Shown: positions 52,701 to 61,515, counted from the stretch's first letter. The stretch is 64,000 nucleotides of DNA from Gemmatimonadota bacterium (GCA_028877215.1 JAPPFJ010000006.1:1-64000); one strand, 5' to 3'. Notes: generated by a model not told the origin, from the letters alone. A program made the numbers and translations.

Positions 52701-52814
52701 TTTCACCAACCTGCGATTGAAGCCGTCTTGCAATTTCGGTTCAGGCCGGCGAAGCATCGTGGCGAGGTCGTCAAGTCGTGGTTAATTTTGCCAATGGGGT
52801 TTTCCCTTAAATGA
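49719..52814 (+). CDS. BlaR1-like M56 membrane peptidase with six tandem TonB C-terminal domains
   Basis: 1031 residues from a GTG overlapping the blaI stop. Part 1 (1-330): membrane helices around 15-35, 45-70 and 105-122, the M56 zinc motif HELAH (193-197), then NPLIWLLNRRLMLIRELRCD and a fourth helix near 310. Part 2: six TonB C-terminal-like domains starting near residues 368, 483, 604, 714, 826 and 943. Each has HSV/IIGP-x-YP, a V-LKFKVNVDGSVSDV strand, an AIDAISQYRFKPA helix and a GKPVPVWMT end. Domains 1 and 6 resemble each other (IIGPK), as do 2-5. M56-TonB fusions usually carry one such domain. It would sense an envelope signal and cleave BlaI. Confidence 0.9.
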   Translation: MNTLIHLAETWWPLYAVHMVEVSLFILLVWAVDRWLTLETRLRYALYLLALAKVFVPPVLAIPIPAFLVSPAGVVLDESVYSGVVSGAVAVSPEPVTTFPPAFYLFCLWTLSVLVWTGVALWKNAAFRRTLRSANPVDLASEVPSLNAPRNLDIFSKTDLPSPILVGLIRPRLFLPAKWSSWTPEELRGVVRHELAHFERRDIHVLILQAMATALFGVNPLIWLLNRRLMLIRELRCDEAVLRETNLTPAEYGRLLLGLVDRRPAPRALTVFFTDRGTTLKNRLEHVLGFKEGRIKRSKRQLAALVLVGLAIVPLSIREAYTQDENGLKLSKSAVGETTDEATNPQEPKSVTGQIESNEIAPVVYDVNEVDEKPRPVNIIGPKIPEEAPIGNTDVVVLLKVIVNVDGSVSEVTVLKGPEVFHKAATDAALQWRFKPAVHEGRVVPVSLLSPMRFSPKPQVTLPPLDTVYSRLERAFELGAVVDEEPVIIHSVPPVYPENAQEAGRTINVLLKFKVNVDGSVSDVRVSSVKEGPLLDLGHRGDPFRRSAVDAISQYRFTPAQQDGKPVPVWMTYNINFKMPDQTAAPPSERSDLGGEKVFEFWDVDVKPILMHSVAPVYPNEAKTEGLSGNVFLKFKVNVDGSVSDVRDLRGQVIFVKPAIDAISQFRFKPAERKGKPVAVWMTQAIKFMLPKHGAALSSDAGDTVGLEEFHITSVDVKPAITHAVQPNYPDVARRNRLTGIVLLHFKVNVDGSVSDVRALRGRPMFVQPAIDAISQYRFSPAQREGKPVPAWITHTITFELPPKTKAVPPSDRSDVGDDKVFEFWDVDVKPVNVDLRTVQPVYPDHARESGLTGNVFLKFKINVDGSVSDAEVLKGDEVFRQSAIDAVNQFRFKPAEIGGKPVPVWMSQRVSFQLDNPPQELNKGWAPTPLDTGLADILEIDQVETKPHPVHIIGPKYPEEAYRKKVEGVVYLKFIVNVDSSVSDVTVLKGPEIFHQPAIEAVLQFRFRPAKHRGEVVKSWLILPMGFSLK

Positions 52815-53109
52815 ACCAATGCAGCACGGCAATGCATTACTGGAGGACTATCAGGCGATTGTTCGCCAAACTACACGAAACACAAGCCGCGCCACCTGCT
52901 GACTCGGGCGAACCTGGCAGCATAAATTAGCGGATTTTAGCCCGTTCCGCTCTGGATGCAATTGCCGGAATCCACGGGTAATGTCCTATTGTCAACACCG
53001 ATTTTGTTCTTGATCTGGGGCTTTCCTCAAACGGAGGATGTTTGGTTGTCTGCTATACAGAGACAGGGGCAACAATCCGGATTATCAGAAATAAGGGAGC
53101 GACGCAAAT
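52815..53109. other. Intergenic region, no gene seen
   Basis: No frame, hairpin terminator or repeat was recognised between the peptidase gene and the small gene at 53110. The end of the region carries ATAAGGGAGCG close before the next start. Confidence 0.4.
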
Positions 53110-53355
53110 ATGAAGGACAGGAAAGATAGCAAGATGCGAACGGAATACGATTTCTCCGAGGGGGCTCGGGGCAGGCATGTCAAGGCATACCGTGCGGGAC
53201 ACACGGTTGAGATAACATCACGGGACGGATCAATCGAAACCCGCCGCTTTACCGAAGAAGACGGATCTGTCATGTTGGATCCCGATGTTAAACGGCATTT
53301 CCCGGATTCCAAATCCGTGAACAAAGCGCTGCGATCATTGATCGCCGAATCGTGA
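53110..53355 (+). CDS. Small conserved hypothetical protein (YDFS-xx-RG type), antitoxin-like
   Basis: 81 residues. Contains EYDFSEGARGRHVKAYRAGH and VMLDPDVKRHFPDSKSVNKA followed by LRSLI. The EYDFS-x-G-x-RG-x-x-x-x-Y opening and the DPDV-x-x-x-FPDS-x-x-VN-x-ALR ending are familiar from very small proteins of about 70-80 residues, common in cyanobacteria and others, often near toxin genes. Between these ends it has an unusual insert (VEITSRDGSIETRRF). No toxin partner is visible, so it is either a solitary antitoxin-like protein or has another role. Confidence 0.6.
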   Translation: MKDRKDSKMRTEYDFSEGARGRHVKAYRAGHTVEITSRDGSIETRRFTEEDGSVMLDPDVKRHFPDSKSVNKALRSLIAES

Positions 53356-53404
53356 TCTCCAACCCACTCACAGTCGTTGGCGGAACACCCTCCGGCATTA
53401 CCAA

Positions 53405-54586
53405 TCACATTGGCAACGGACTCCCGCACATCATCAGATTATAGTAGACCTCCACGCCCGCCCGCAGCTGTTCCAACTCGATCCACTCGTCCGCCGTGTG
53501 TCCCTGCGCAATGTCACCCGGCCCAAGTACGACCGCGGGGATGCCCGCACGGCTGAAGCTGCTGGCGTCCGTACCGTAGCCGACGCCTTTCAGGCCGTCC
53601 GGCAACCCCATTGAATTCAACACAGTTGCTACAATAGCGCCAAACGCTCTCCCGCCGGCCGGGTCCAGCGGACTGTCCACCATATCGGGCGTTTCCTGAA
53701 CGACCGTCAAGTCTGGATTGTCCTCCCGAAGTTCCTCCAGAATGCGTTCCACCGCCGGAATGACAGTGTCCGGGTCCTCGCCCGGCACCACGCGCCGGTC
53801 CACATGGATTTCGCAGCGTTCCGGGATCATGTTGATCTGGGTGCCGCCGCGTATAAGGTTGATGCTGCAATGCGCAGCGCCTGTGAGGGGATGTTCTGAC
53901 GTCAGCTGCGAAATGTAACGCTCCTCAAGCGCCACGATCACCCCCGTCATCATGCGAATGGCGGACCGCCCGCGGGAGGGATCCGATGAGTGGGCGGCCA
54001 CGCCCTCCGTCCGGATCCGCCAGCGTACCACGCCGTTGTGCGCAACCACGGCCCGCAGCCTTGTGGGCTCCCCCACGATCACACCCGCCGGCCGCCAGTC
54101 CATTTCCGGCATTTGCGACGCTACAAACGTGCGTACACCCGTCTTCCCGACCTCTTCGTCCAGGGTATACAGGATCGCCACGTTGTTCGGGCCGTTTCGC
54201 CGACAGTATCGCGAAAGCGCCCAGAGCATTGCCGCGCCGGTTCCCTTCGTATCGCACGTCCCCCGGCCGTACATTCTCCCGTCCACGATCCGCCCCTCGA
54301 ACGGGCCCACCGTCATCCCGTCCACGCTCACCGTATCCAGGTGGCTTTCAAAAAGCAGCCACGGCGCCCGAGCGTCCACCTGGTGAGAGACCAGCAGATT
54401 GAATCCGTCCCCCGTTACCGGCAGCCGGCGCGTATCCAGCCCCATCGCATGAGCCTGACTCTCCATATACACCGACAGCGCCCGTTCCGCATCCGGCTTC
54501 CCCGAAATCGCCGAATTTACGGTGTCGAACCCCACCATCGCCCGAAGAAGAGACTCGCAGGAATCATAGTGCTCCGGCACCGGCAT
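53405..54586 (-). CDS. M20 family metallopeptidase (ArgE/DapE/acetylornithine deacetylase-like)
   Basis: 393 residues. Zinc-binding residues: H in LLFESHLDTVSVDGMTVGP, D in MYGRGTCDTKGTGAAMLWAL, the catalytic/ligand pair EE in YTLDEEVGKTGVRTFVAS, and a His near the C-terminus (DIAQGHTADEWIELEQL). The lid/dimerisation domain is at about 180-290 (HNGVVRWRIRTEGVAAHSSD, HVDRRVVPGEDPDTVIPA). It hydrolyses an N-acyl or peptide bond. Its start (GAGGAGGGAG before ATG) lies eight bases after the stop of the M14-like gene, so they form an operon. Confidence 0.88.
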   Translation of the reverse strand: MPVPEHYDSCESLLRAMVGFDTVNSAISGKPDAERALSVYMESQAHAMGLDTRRLPVTGDGFNLLVSHQVDARAPWLLFESHLDTVSVDGMTVGPFEGRIVDGRMYGRGTCDTKGTGAAMLWALSRYCRRNGPNNVAILYTLDEEVGKTGVRTFVASQMPEMDWRPAGVIVGEPTRLRAVVAHNGVVRWRIRTEGVAAHSSDPSRGRSAIRMMTGVIVALEERYISQLTSEHPLTGAAHCSINLIRGGTQINMIPERCEIHVDRRVVPGEDPDTVIPAVERILEELREDNPDLTVVQETPDMVDSPLDPAGGRAFGAIVATVLNSMGLPDGLKGVGYGTDASSFSRAGIPAVVLGPGDIAQGHTADEWIELEQLRAGVEVYYNLMMCGSPLPM

Positions 54587-54594
54587 CTCCCTCC

Positions 54595-55632
54595 TCAGCG
54601 CCAGCGTTCCTCGAATACGGAAATTGCCGTGCGAGCCGCCAGCATGGACGTCTCCACCCGCTCGCGGTAGCCGCCCTTCATCGTCATACCGGTCTCTATG
54701 GTGAACGAGGGCCCGTATTTATTTGCCCCGTAGTCCGCCAGATTCAGCCCTTCGCCGCGTTCCGCTGCGATCAGCCAGAGTACGCCGCGCTCGGGGGTCT
54801 CGAAGAACGGACCCGGCGCGTACCCCTGCGGCGCAAGCTGCGCGCCCGAATCGGCGACGGCCCCGATCATCGAATCGGCCATTCGTTTTTCCCACATCTC
54901 GTCGTCTTCGTTTCGCTGGTGCCGCGCCGAGAACCAGAATCCGTTGCCGCCATACTCGTGGAGGTCCAGTGTAAGGCCTGGATTAACCCTCGCCATCAGA
55001 TTCCGCGCGCATCGGGATTCGACCGGCGCCCACGGCGTATCGTGAAACCGGTTGATGTGCAACACCTCGCCCTCCGGGCTGACGATCAGCGTATACGCTC
55101 TCTGACAGGGTGCAGTGCCTTCAACGCCGGCCTCGCTCGAAGGATAGAAGATCCGTCGTCCAAACAGGGGTTCCAGGAATTCGGCCCCCACTTCGAAACG
55201 CCCGAGTAGACCCGTCGTCGAATACCCGTACTCACCTATAATTGCGAGAACCGTATCTTCCTGTTCATAAAGAACTTCGCCCCGTGATTTCAGAAGTGTC
55301 CGAACATCCTCAACCGAACCCACCTCCGGTTCCTCGCCCAGACCCAGGCTCAACGCGTACCCGTACCCATTCATCCCCATGGGATCTCGACTGGGAATCA
55401 CATAGACCTGATGCTCGGTGTCGAGCTCCGAGAGGAGACCAATGGCCGCCCCTACGCCAGCCTGTTCCGTGGAGTGACTGCCCGCGCTGATGAATATCGC
55501 CGGAAGTTTCTCTCCTCCGGCTCTCAGACAGACCACCGGCGCTTTGTCAGGCGCACAGCCGAGGATTTCCGGGCGAAAACCCCTGGTCTCCACGTAACTC
55601 AAAAGATCCGAATATCGATCGAAAATCCTCAT
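54595..55632 (-). CDS. M14-like zinc carboxypeptidase / deacylase family protein
   Basis: 345 residues from ATG 55632, with GGGGAGGG upstream; a longer frame reaching 55725 is rejected. Zinc and catalytic pattern of M14/AstE-type enzymes: ISAGSHSTEQAGVGAAIGLL (H-x-x-E), VIPSRDPMGMNGYGYALSL (Arg/Asn substrate motif), TLDLHEYGGNGFWF (third zinc His) and SFTIETGMTMKG (catalytic Glu in the last quarter). There is no signal peptide, which fits a cytoplasmic amidohydrolase acting on imported acyl-amino compounds. It lies between a heparinase-like lyase and an M20 peptidase. Confidence 0.75.
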   Translation of the reverse strand: MRIFDRYSDLLSYVETRGFRPEILGCAPDKAPVVCLRAGGEKLPAIFISAGSHSTEQAGVGAAIGLLSELDTEHQVYVIPSRDPMGMNGYGYALSLGLGEEPEVGSVEDVRTLLKSRGEVLYEQEDTVLAIIGEYGYSTTGLLGRFEVGAEFLEPLFGRRIFYPSSEAGVEGTAPCQRAYTLIVSPEGEVLHINRFHDTPWAPVESRCARNLMARVNPGLTLDLHEYGGNGFWFSARHQRNEDDEMWEKRMADSMIGAVADSGAQLAPQGYAPGPFFETPERGVLWLIAAERGEGLNLADYGANKYGPSFTIETGMTMKGGYRERVETSMLAARTAISVFEERWR

Positions 55633-55703
55633 AATGTCCCTCCCCTGCGCATCCATACCGGAAACCACTTCATCTCCGGCGAAACGGTCTGCGCCTCGTC
55701 GTC

Positions 55704-58685
55704 TCAACTCCCGGGACTTGCCCACCTGGAGTTCAATATGGTTACCGTTTTGGTTGGAATCGCCGGATAGTCCCGAACGGTAATAGCATTCTCAGTGGCC
55801 GATTCAATCTCGAATCCCGTTTGTGGCGTCGTACCGGTCAGCAGATAGGTACCTGCGACGCGATCGGGATCGGGAACCGGTTCCGCAAGATGGAACGTCC
55901 GCTCCTCGACGGACCGGACGCTCAACGTCGTACTTGCCGCGGGCAACGAAATAGACAGATCGCCACAGGTCAACTCCGTTCCGTTCAACAGATACGCCCG
56001 GACGGCGCGACCCTGCCCGTCCACCGATGCAAATCCGAATCGACCGGCCAGACTCACGGGACCATAGCGGCGCCGTTCCTGGTCCATCGTGGAAATGATG
56101 TAATCGGTTCGACCGGCCAACTGGACCTCAATGGCCACTGCGCCGGACTCAGGGTCGTTTTCGATCAATCGCGCGCTGACCGCCGGCGAGTTTCCGGAAA
56201 TGTAAGGTGCAATTAACGCGGCAAACTGGCTTGAAATCGACATCTGGCCGTCAGCAGCCCGATTCTCGGCCAGAATATGCCCAATGGAAGGCTGCTTCAA
56301 CTCCTCGGGCGTAAATATCCGCCAGCCCGGAGCATCGGCGACCACCAGTCGCTGCGACGTACTGAGCACCATCAGATCCAGGTTCACGCCGCGATGTTCC
56401 CAGCTGAACGTCGCGGATTTCTCAGGCGAAACCCCCCGCGGACTTTCCATCCATTCGGCCCAGACTTCGGAGAGTGTTTCCGATTCGTACGTGGAGAGAT
56501 CGGGAACACCGCCGGCCAGCGTTCCGTTGCACTGAAAGCCGTACTGATGGGTTCGCCCACCTCTGACCCGGAAAACATCTACGAGGTATTTCCGGTCCTC
56601 CGGCGCGTCCACCAGAACACAGACACGCTGGTAGACATCGCACTGCGGATAGACGTTTACGCCCGATGCCTGTACCACTTCGATCCCCGGCGCCAGGCCG
56701 AAAAGCTCGAGGTTCGAGCCGCATTCGCTTCGCCGCTGATCTTCTTCGTCGACAACCACCAGATTGTGAGAAAGGGTACTCTTCATCCATCTCTGACCGC
56801 TCCGACCGTCCGGAAGGCGCTGATCGCTGCCGGAAAAATACCCGCGGTCCGATACCATTTCCTCTCCGTGCGCGTACAGGCTCAGACTCAACACGTCCTG
56901 ATGCCGATGACCCGTTTGCACCGTCCACTGATGTTCGTTGCCGTTCAGAAAGAGCGCGGTATCGCTGGCGCCCCGACCACCGCGCAATACCCCGACGTGC
57001 CATCCCGGAAACCACTCGGAACGAAGCGGCAGTTCCGCGGCGTCCGCCATGAGATCCGGGGGAAGATACCACAACGCATACTCCCTGCCTCTTTCGGACA
57101 ATTTCGCGCCTTGAACCTGCTCCAGCAATCCGGCATAAGCCCCTCCGAGGCGAGCAGCCAGCATCTCCAGGGAAAGAAGGTCCGCCGTCGCAATGTATTG
57201 TGTATCTCCGATCACAGGCATCCGGTTTCCCGGGGCCAGCGATCTGACCAATGACACCAGCGAATCATGGAATCGCCCGCTGGAGAAGATGTCCAGCGAA
57301 TCGATCCGTTCTCCTTCATCGGGTAAATACCCGTGTGGGTCGCTGTATCCATGCAGCAGGTCGGCCAGTTCGTGCACGTTTGAAAGGTTGTGGGCCGAAT
57401 AGGAAGGACATTCGGCGTAGAATCCATCGTGGTGGTAGCGCTCGTCCAGCATTCGGCGGAAGCCGTCCTGTGCACGACGGACACGGTCCGGCTGTCCGAA
57501 AAGCATCCCCACGCCCGCGCTCAATACGAAGACGGCGGTGCCCTTGTTGGAGAGTGAGTTCCAGTGCTCCATATCCGCACAACCGGCAAGTATCAGATCA
57601 TCCAGAATGCGACGTTCCACGACGTCATCCAGCACCCGGCGGCCGTCCGGATACGATGCGTCGCCGATCAGGTCATATGCGACCAGCAACGAGAACAGCG
57701 GGCCGGCATCGCTCCCCTTCCCGTGCACGCGCAGGCGCCCCGCGCCCCAGAACCCGTTGTTCAGCGTGGAGTAAGTCTCAAACTGATGCAAGCCGTAAGC
57801 ATGCCGTACCGCACCCGGTGGAAACCGCCCGCCCGCGGGCCCGCCCGCCAACTCCTCACCGCCCATATTGGCCGCCACTTCCGCGGGCGGCAGGTCGGCG
57901 ACACTGCCGTCGTACGAATGGTAGAGATAATTCGGATAAACACGAGCGAATCTGTCCAGAATCCAGACCACCCGTTCAGCGTACCTGGCCTCGCCTGAAA
58001 CGGCGTACAGCTTCGCCAGCGTCAACGCCTGACCCGTTGCCCAGCCCACCTTGCAATCTCGGATATGACCCGTGAAACTCGTCATTGTGGGACGTTCGCC
58101 GAGCCACTTGAGCGCATGTTTGGCCCTGTTCTCGGGATCGGCCACTTCTTCAGGCGTCTGGTAATACGTAAACCGCTGCCCCATTCGAGGGCATTCCAGA
58201 ACGCCGGTTTCAGGATACCGCGCATTCGGATAAACCGTCCCGCAGACACTGCACGAGATTTCATCCGGACGCTCTATGGTCCAGTTGAACCGCCCGCCAC
58301 CCATCAGCGACAGCTTGCCCACGCAGTTGGGGCAGTTCTGGCCATAATGGGTTCCGGGCGTCAACTCCGGTATCAGCGCCTCGAAGAACCCGCGGTCCTG
58401 CCGCATCGCCAGCGCGACATCTCTCTCCCACCCCTCCACGATTCCCTTCGCCCAATCGTAGCGCACCACGTTTCGGCGAGCGTTTTCAATATCCGCGGAT
58501 TTGTACAACGTCCGGGGACCGGGGCACGCGCTTCTGGTTGCCGCCAGGAGTACTGCCGGGAGAATCAACAGGAACACGAGAATATGGAATCTCAAGAACC
58601 ACGTGTCGATCAACGCCGACTGTACCCCGTGTAGTGCAACCGCCCATGCCACCGACCCCAGACCTGAGAGATTTATCTGCCACAT
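55704..58685 (-). CDS. Heparinase II/III-family protein, membrane-anchored or secreted
   Basis: 993 residues; the ATG at 58685 has AGGAG nine bases upstream. The first 50 residues contain a hydrophobic helix (FLRFHILVFLLILPAVLLAA) and then a Cys/Pro boundary, so export is likely. Residues about 60-160 form the ALARR-type start of toroid lyases, with CPNC near 125 and CSVCGTVYPN near 150. The heparinase II/III-like domain is near 585-700: TGHRHQDVLSLSLYAHGEEM, SDRGYFSGSDQRLPDG and LSHNLVVVDEEDQR. It should cleave or process uronate polysaccharides; the substrate is unknown. It is the longest gene of the minus-strand run, 11 bp after the amidohydrolase. Confidence 0.86.
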   Translation of the reverse strand: MWQINLSGLGSVAWAVALHGVQSALIDTWFLRFHILVFLLILPAVLLAATRSACPGPRTLYKSADIENARRNVVRYDWAKGIVEGWERDVALAMRQDRGFFEALIPELTPGTHYGQNCPNCVGKLSLMGGGRFNWTIERPDEISCSVCGTVYPNARYPETGVLECPRMGQRFTYYQTPEEVADPENRAKHALKWLGERPTMTSFTGHIRDCKVGWATGQALTLAKLYAVSGEARYAERVVWILDRFARVYPNYLYHSYDGSVADLPPAEVAANMGGEELAGGPAGGRFPPGAVRHAYGLHQFETYSTLNNGFWGAGRLRVHGKGSDAGPLFSLLVAYDLIGDASYPDGRRVLDDVVERRILDDLILAGCADMEHWNSLSNKGTAVFVLSAGVGMLFGQPDRVRRAQDGFRRMLDERYHHDGFYAECPSYSAHNLSNVHELADLLHGYSDPHGYLPDEGERIDSLDIFSSGRFHDSLVSLVRSLAPGNRMPVIGDTQYIATADLLSLEMLAARLGGAYAGLLEQVQGAKLSERGREYALWYLPPDLMADAAELPLRSEWFPGWHVGVLRGGRGASDTALFLNGNEHQWTVQTGHRHQDVLSLSLYAHGEEMVSDRGYFSGSDQRLPDGRSGQRWMKSTLSHNLVVVDEEDQRRSECGSNLELFGLAPGIEVVQASGVNVYPQCDVYQRVCVLVDAPEDRKYLVDVFRVRGGRTHQYGFQCNGTLAGGVPDLSTYESETLSEVWAEWMESPRGVSPEKSATFSWEHRGVNLDLMVLSTSQRLVVADAPGWRIFTPEELKQPSIGHILAENRAADGQMSISSQFAALIAPYISGNSPAVSARLIENDPESGAVAIEVQLAGRTDYIISTMDQERRRYGPVSLAGRFGFASVDGQGRAVRAYLLNGTELTCGDLSISLPAASTTLSVRSVEERTFHLAEPVPDPDRVAGTYLLTGTTPQTGFEIESATENAITVRDYPAIPTKTVTILNSRWASPGS

Positions 58686-58696
58686 GACGATTTCTC

Positions 58697-59524
58697 CTAT
58701 CCATTGCGGGCATAGAGCGAGTCCGCCGTCTTTCCCAATATCCAGGCCCTGTCATCGTCAGCAAGAAAATCCATCGCTTCTTCGATCACGCGGAAGCCGA
58801 CGGCCTCGCCTCGCTGGGGGTCTTCGGGAAATCCCGTACACCCCAGCATCCGTCGGGACCCGAAAGCATCGAATACGGCCTCAACATACGGATGAACGTC
58901 CTCGTGCGGCCACGATTGCGCGGATATCCCATCGATCCTCGTGGCCTTCACATAGAGATTCGGATACTTCGCGGCCTGGAGCAGGTACCGAAAGCTCCCT
59001 CCCAGGCCTTCCGAAAGTACAGGCTCGCCCAGGTGATCCACAATGACGTTGACCTCGGGGAATCGGCCCAACATCGGTTCAAGCAACGGAATCTGATGGC
59101 AGCGGCCGAACCATGTAAACGGAACCCCCAGCCTCTTCGCGGTTTCCCATAGCGCAGTCTGATCGTCACGCGACAGCCAGGATGCGTCCTTATCCTTGAT
59201 TGGATACAGACGCATCCCCTGCACCCCGTGCTCGCCGTGGAGCCGTTCCATCTTTTCGGCCGCGCCCGGTCTTACGGGGTCGATCAGCGCCACGCCGTGC
59301 AGACGATCGGGAAATCGCCGCATGCAGTCGCACATGTAACTGTTGTCGTACCCATGATACATACACTGGATGAGTACGGTGCGGTCGATGCCGTTCAGGT
59401 CCATGTAGCTGATGAGGTCCTCCACCAGACCCGGATACACCGGCCGGCTGGTCGACATCTCATCGTTGTGCGTAAACGGCGGCGAACCCATCGTCCACAC
59501 GTGTACGTGAGAATCGATTCGCAT
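58697..59524 (-). CDS. Amidohydrolase family 2 TIM-barrel protein (lactonase/decarboxylase-like)
   Basis: 275 residues from ATG 59524 with TTGGAGGAACC upstream. RIDSHVHVW at the N-terminus gives the metal HxH. IVDHLGEPVLSEGLGGSFRY carries the His of strand 6 and RRMLGCTGFPEDPQRGEAVG the terminal Asp/Pro region (the common GSDWP is GCTGFP here). Members hydrolyse sugar lactones or decarboxylate aromatic acids. In a gene run with uronate lyase-like proteins, a sugar-lactone hydrolase role is plausible. The weaker strand-8 Asp motif is a caution. Confidence 0.82.
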   Translation of the reverse strand: MRIDSHVHVWTMGSPPFTHNDEMSTSRPVYPGLVEDLISYMDLNGIDRTVLIQCMYHGYDNSYMCDCMRRFPDRLHGVALIDPVRPGAAEKMERLHGEHGVQGMRLYPIKDKDASWLSRDDQTALWETAKRLGVPFTWFGRCHQIPLLEPMLGRFPEVNVIVDHLGEPVLSEGLGGSFRYLLQAAKYPNLYVKATRIDGISAQSWPHEDVHPYVEAVFDAFGSRRMLGCTGFPEDPQRGEAVGFRVIEEAMDFLADDDRAWILGKTADSLYARNG

Positions 59525-59562
59525 AGGTTCCTCCAATCAGGAAAAGAATCCGGCCTTCTCAT

Positions 59563-60471
59563 TCACGACGCGTCTTCCAATACAAGTCTGCACAATGCGT
59601 CCAGGGTAATGCCCTCCGGACGCAAACCCATCCGGCAGCAGGTGTCCATGATTGTACGGAGGATGAGTCCAAGATTCAACCGTGCCGGATGATCGGGATC
59701 CCGGTATTCCTGGTCGTTATGGCTGTCCGTCACGATTACCGGAAACCGGGGCTTGTCGACAACGAACCGCTCCAGCACGTTCCGGATAACCGCCGCGTGA
59801 TCGTACGGATGCGGTACATAGGACCATTCAAAACCCTGCTCGCCCGCGTGTCCGCGCCCGACGGGGCGGCCGAAAGCGACGGACACCGGTACATTGATGA
59901 AATTGCTTTCGCCGGCAGTCAATCGACACTGGTGATGGGCTCTGTGTGGGTAGTTCTCCGCGCCCGCCCAGAGGCTATGATGTCCGGGGAGGAACCGCCC
60001 CGGATTGGACAGGCTGCCGCCCGCAAATCCCAACTCGTTCAACACGCCAATCGTTTGGTCGTTTGCCGAAAAGTAGCCTGCCCTGAAGTACCGTGGCGTG
60101 CTGCCCAGCGCGGATTCCCAGACCTGCATGGCCTCGCTGACGATCCGTGTCTGTTCTCCGGCGGAATACGCCCCGAGGTCGTACCTGTATTTCCGGTGCC
60201 TGAGCTTGTACGGGTGGACATGCAGCCCAAGACATGCGCCGCGGTCCTGCAGATCCAGGAGCAGGTCCGCGTTCTCGACAGCCACTTCGGGATGGGCAAG
60301 AAAAGTGACGGGATATCCGTGCGTCGCTGCCGTCTCCGCGTATCCGCAAATCGACCGGGCGCTCTCCTTGTAGTCGGCCGGACCGCTACCGGACATCCGG
60401 ATTGCATTGGGCGCCAGGTCCGATCTGGCGGTCTCGCAGTCCATCGTCAGCAGCACGTAGACCGTCCTCAA
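59563..60471 (-). CDS. Polysaccharide deacetylase-like protein
   Basis: 302 residues. The start is TTG at 60471, with GAGGTG five bases upstream. NodB-like pattern: LLTMDCETARSD (metal Asp in TxDxE), VTFLAHPEVAVE, LGLHVHPYKLRHRKYRYDLG (metal His pair), TPRYFRAGYFSANDQTIGVL (Arg motif 3) and, at the end, FPVIVTDSHNDQEY. Enzymes of this fold remove N- or O-acetyl groups from polysaccharides using zinc. There is no signal peptide, so it may act on an internalised oligosaccharide. Part of the minus-strand run from 62.3 to 53.4 kb. Confidence 0.8.
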   Translation of the reverse strand: MRTVYVLLTMDCETARSDLAPNAIRMSGSGPADYKESARSICGYAETAATHGYPVTFLAHPEVAVENADLLLDLQDRGACLGLHVHPYKLRHRKYRYDLGAYSAGEQTRIVSEAMQVWESALGSTPRYFRAGYFSANDQTIGVLNELGFAGGSLSNPGRFLPGHHSLWAGAENYPHRAHHQCRLTAGESNFINVPVSVAFGRPVGRGHAGEQGFEWSYVPHPYDHAAVIRNVLERFVVDKPRFPVIVTDSHNDQEYRDPDHPARLNLGLILRTIMDTCCRMGLRPEGITLDALCRLVLEDAS

Positions 60472-60534
60472 GTCGCACCTCGGCCCAACGCGACACGACT
60501 GTTGTCCCTCCTGCGCGGCAACAACTGCCGGACC

Positions 60535-61404
60535 CTATCCGCGCCAATCCATGTCGATGCTGGTATAGCCATCCGTATATACCTTGAGATGGTCCGGCAA
60601 GTTCTCGAGAAACCATCGTCCGGATTGCGGAATCTCCCACGGAACATCGATACGGTGCCTGCGGTCCCGGAAACCGACGCCACACGACAGTCTCGGCTCT
60701 TGCAGCCGATTGGGAAACGCGCCATGGTACGTCCGGTGGGCGAATACGATCATATCACCGCCATCTGTAAACAGAGGCACAAGGCCGGGAACATCAAAAC
60801 CGGCATATGGCCGCTCGTCCTCGTCTTCGGGATAAAACGACCGCCTGTCGGCCGTCATCCTGAACCCCTCCGGACCGTCCCAATCCTTCACATGGGAGTC
60901 TTCAATGACACACAGACCGCCATGAACCGGGCGGGACCCCGTCAGGTAAAACCACTTGCCCGACGGCCAGAGACCGCGATTCAACACATCACCCGAATTC
61001 CTGATCTCCGTCGAATACCCGCACCAATCCGTATGCCAGGCCACAGGTTGAGACCCCGGCATGCGAATGATCGCGGCCGACCGATGCAAGGTGAGGTCGT
61101 CCGTACCGATCAGATGACGATGAATATCCATGAACGGTTCAAACTCCAGGAGCGACCATGCTCCGGGCCCGGATTCAATCCACGCATGGCGCGTACTGCT
61201 CTGACCCGGTGTCAGCGCGCCGTCCGGATCCGTGCCGTCCCACACCGCCTGTTTGAGCTCCCCAACCCGTTCCGGCGGCAGCACGTGTTTGATGACCGCG
61301 AATCCATGCGCCTCCAGGCATTCGCTCATTGCGTTCATATCCCCTGCGTCAAACTCATACTGATATCCGGTGTCCGGCTTCATCACGTGTGAATAATCGT
61401 CCAT
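60535..61404 (-). CDS. PhyH-family dioxygenase with canonical HxD motif
   Basis: 289 residues from ATG 61404 (a TTG at 61425 is an alternative). Canonical facial triad: H124-x-D126 (AWHTDWCG), distal H227 (RTYHGAFPN), 2-oxoglutarate Arg R238 (EPRLSCGVGF). DMIVFAH is the usual strand before the distal His. Expected to hydroxylate or oxidatively cleave a small molecule using Fe(II), O2 and 2-oxoglutarate. It is divergent in sequence from the HxA/HxG proteins at 40-45 kb and serves as an internal contrast. It lies in the same run as the next PhyH gene, with 111 bp between them. Confidence 0.86.
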   Translation of the reverse strand: MDDYSHVMKPDTGYQYEFDAGDMNAMSECLEAHGFAVIKHVLPPERVGELKQAVWDGTDPDGALTPGQSSTRHAWIESGPGAWSLLEFEPFMDIHRHLIGTDDLTLHRSAAIIRMPGSQPVAWHTDWCGYSTEIRNSGDVLNRGLWPSGKWFYLTGSRPVHGGLCVIEDSHVKDWDGPEGFRMTADRRSFYPEDEDERPYAGFDVPGLVPLFTDGGDMIVFAHRTYHGAFPNRLQEPRLSCGVGFRDRRHRIDVPWEIPQSGRWFLENLPDHLKVYTDGYTSIDMDWRG

Positions 61405-61515
61405 CGCTATGTCGCTTTCATTCAATGTTCATTTCGCCATGCCGGTTTACGTGCCGACCTTCACGCCGTCGCACGACGGAATTTCAACGCGTCGGGAGAC
61501 CGGGCTGACAGACTC

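Noticed and set aside
59689-61392. 567-codon plus-strand frame
   Set aside because: It is opposite two well-supported minus-strand genes (deacetylase and PhyH) and reads as Arg/Pro-rich antisense without motifs.
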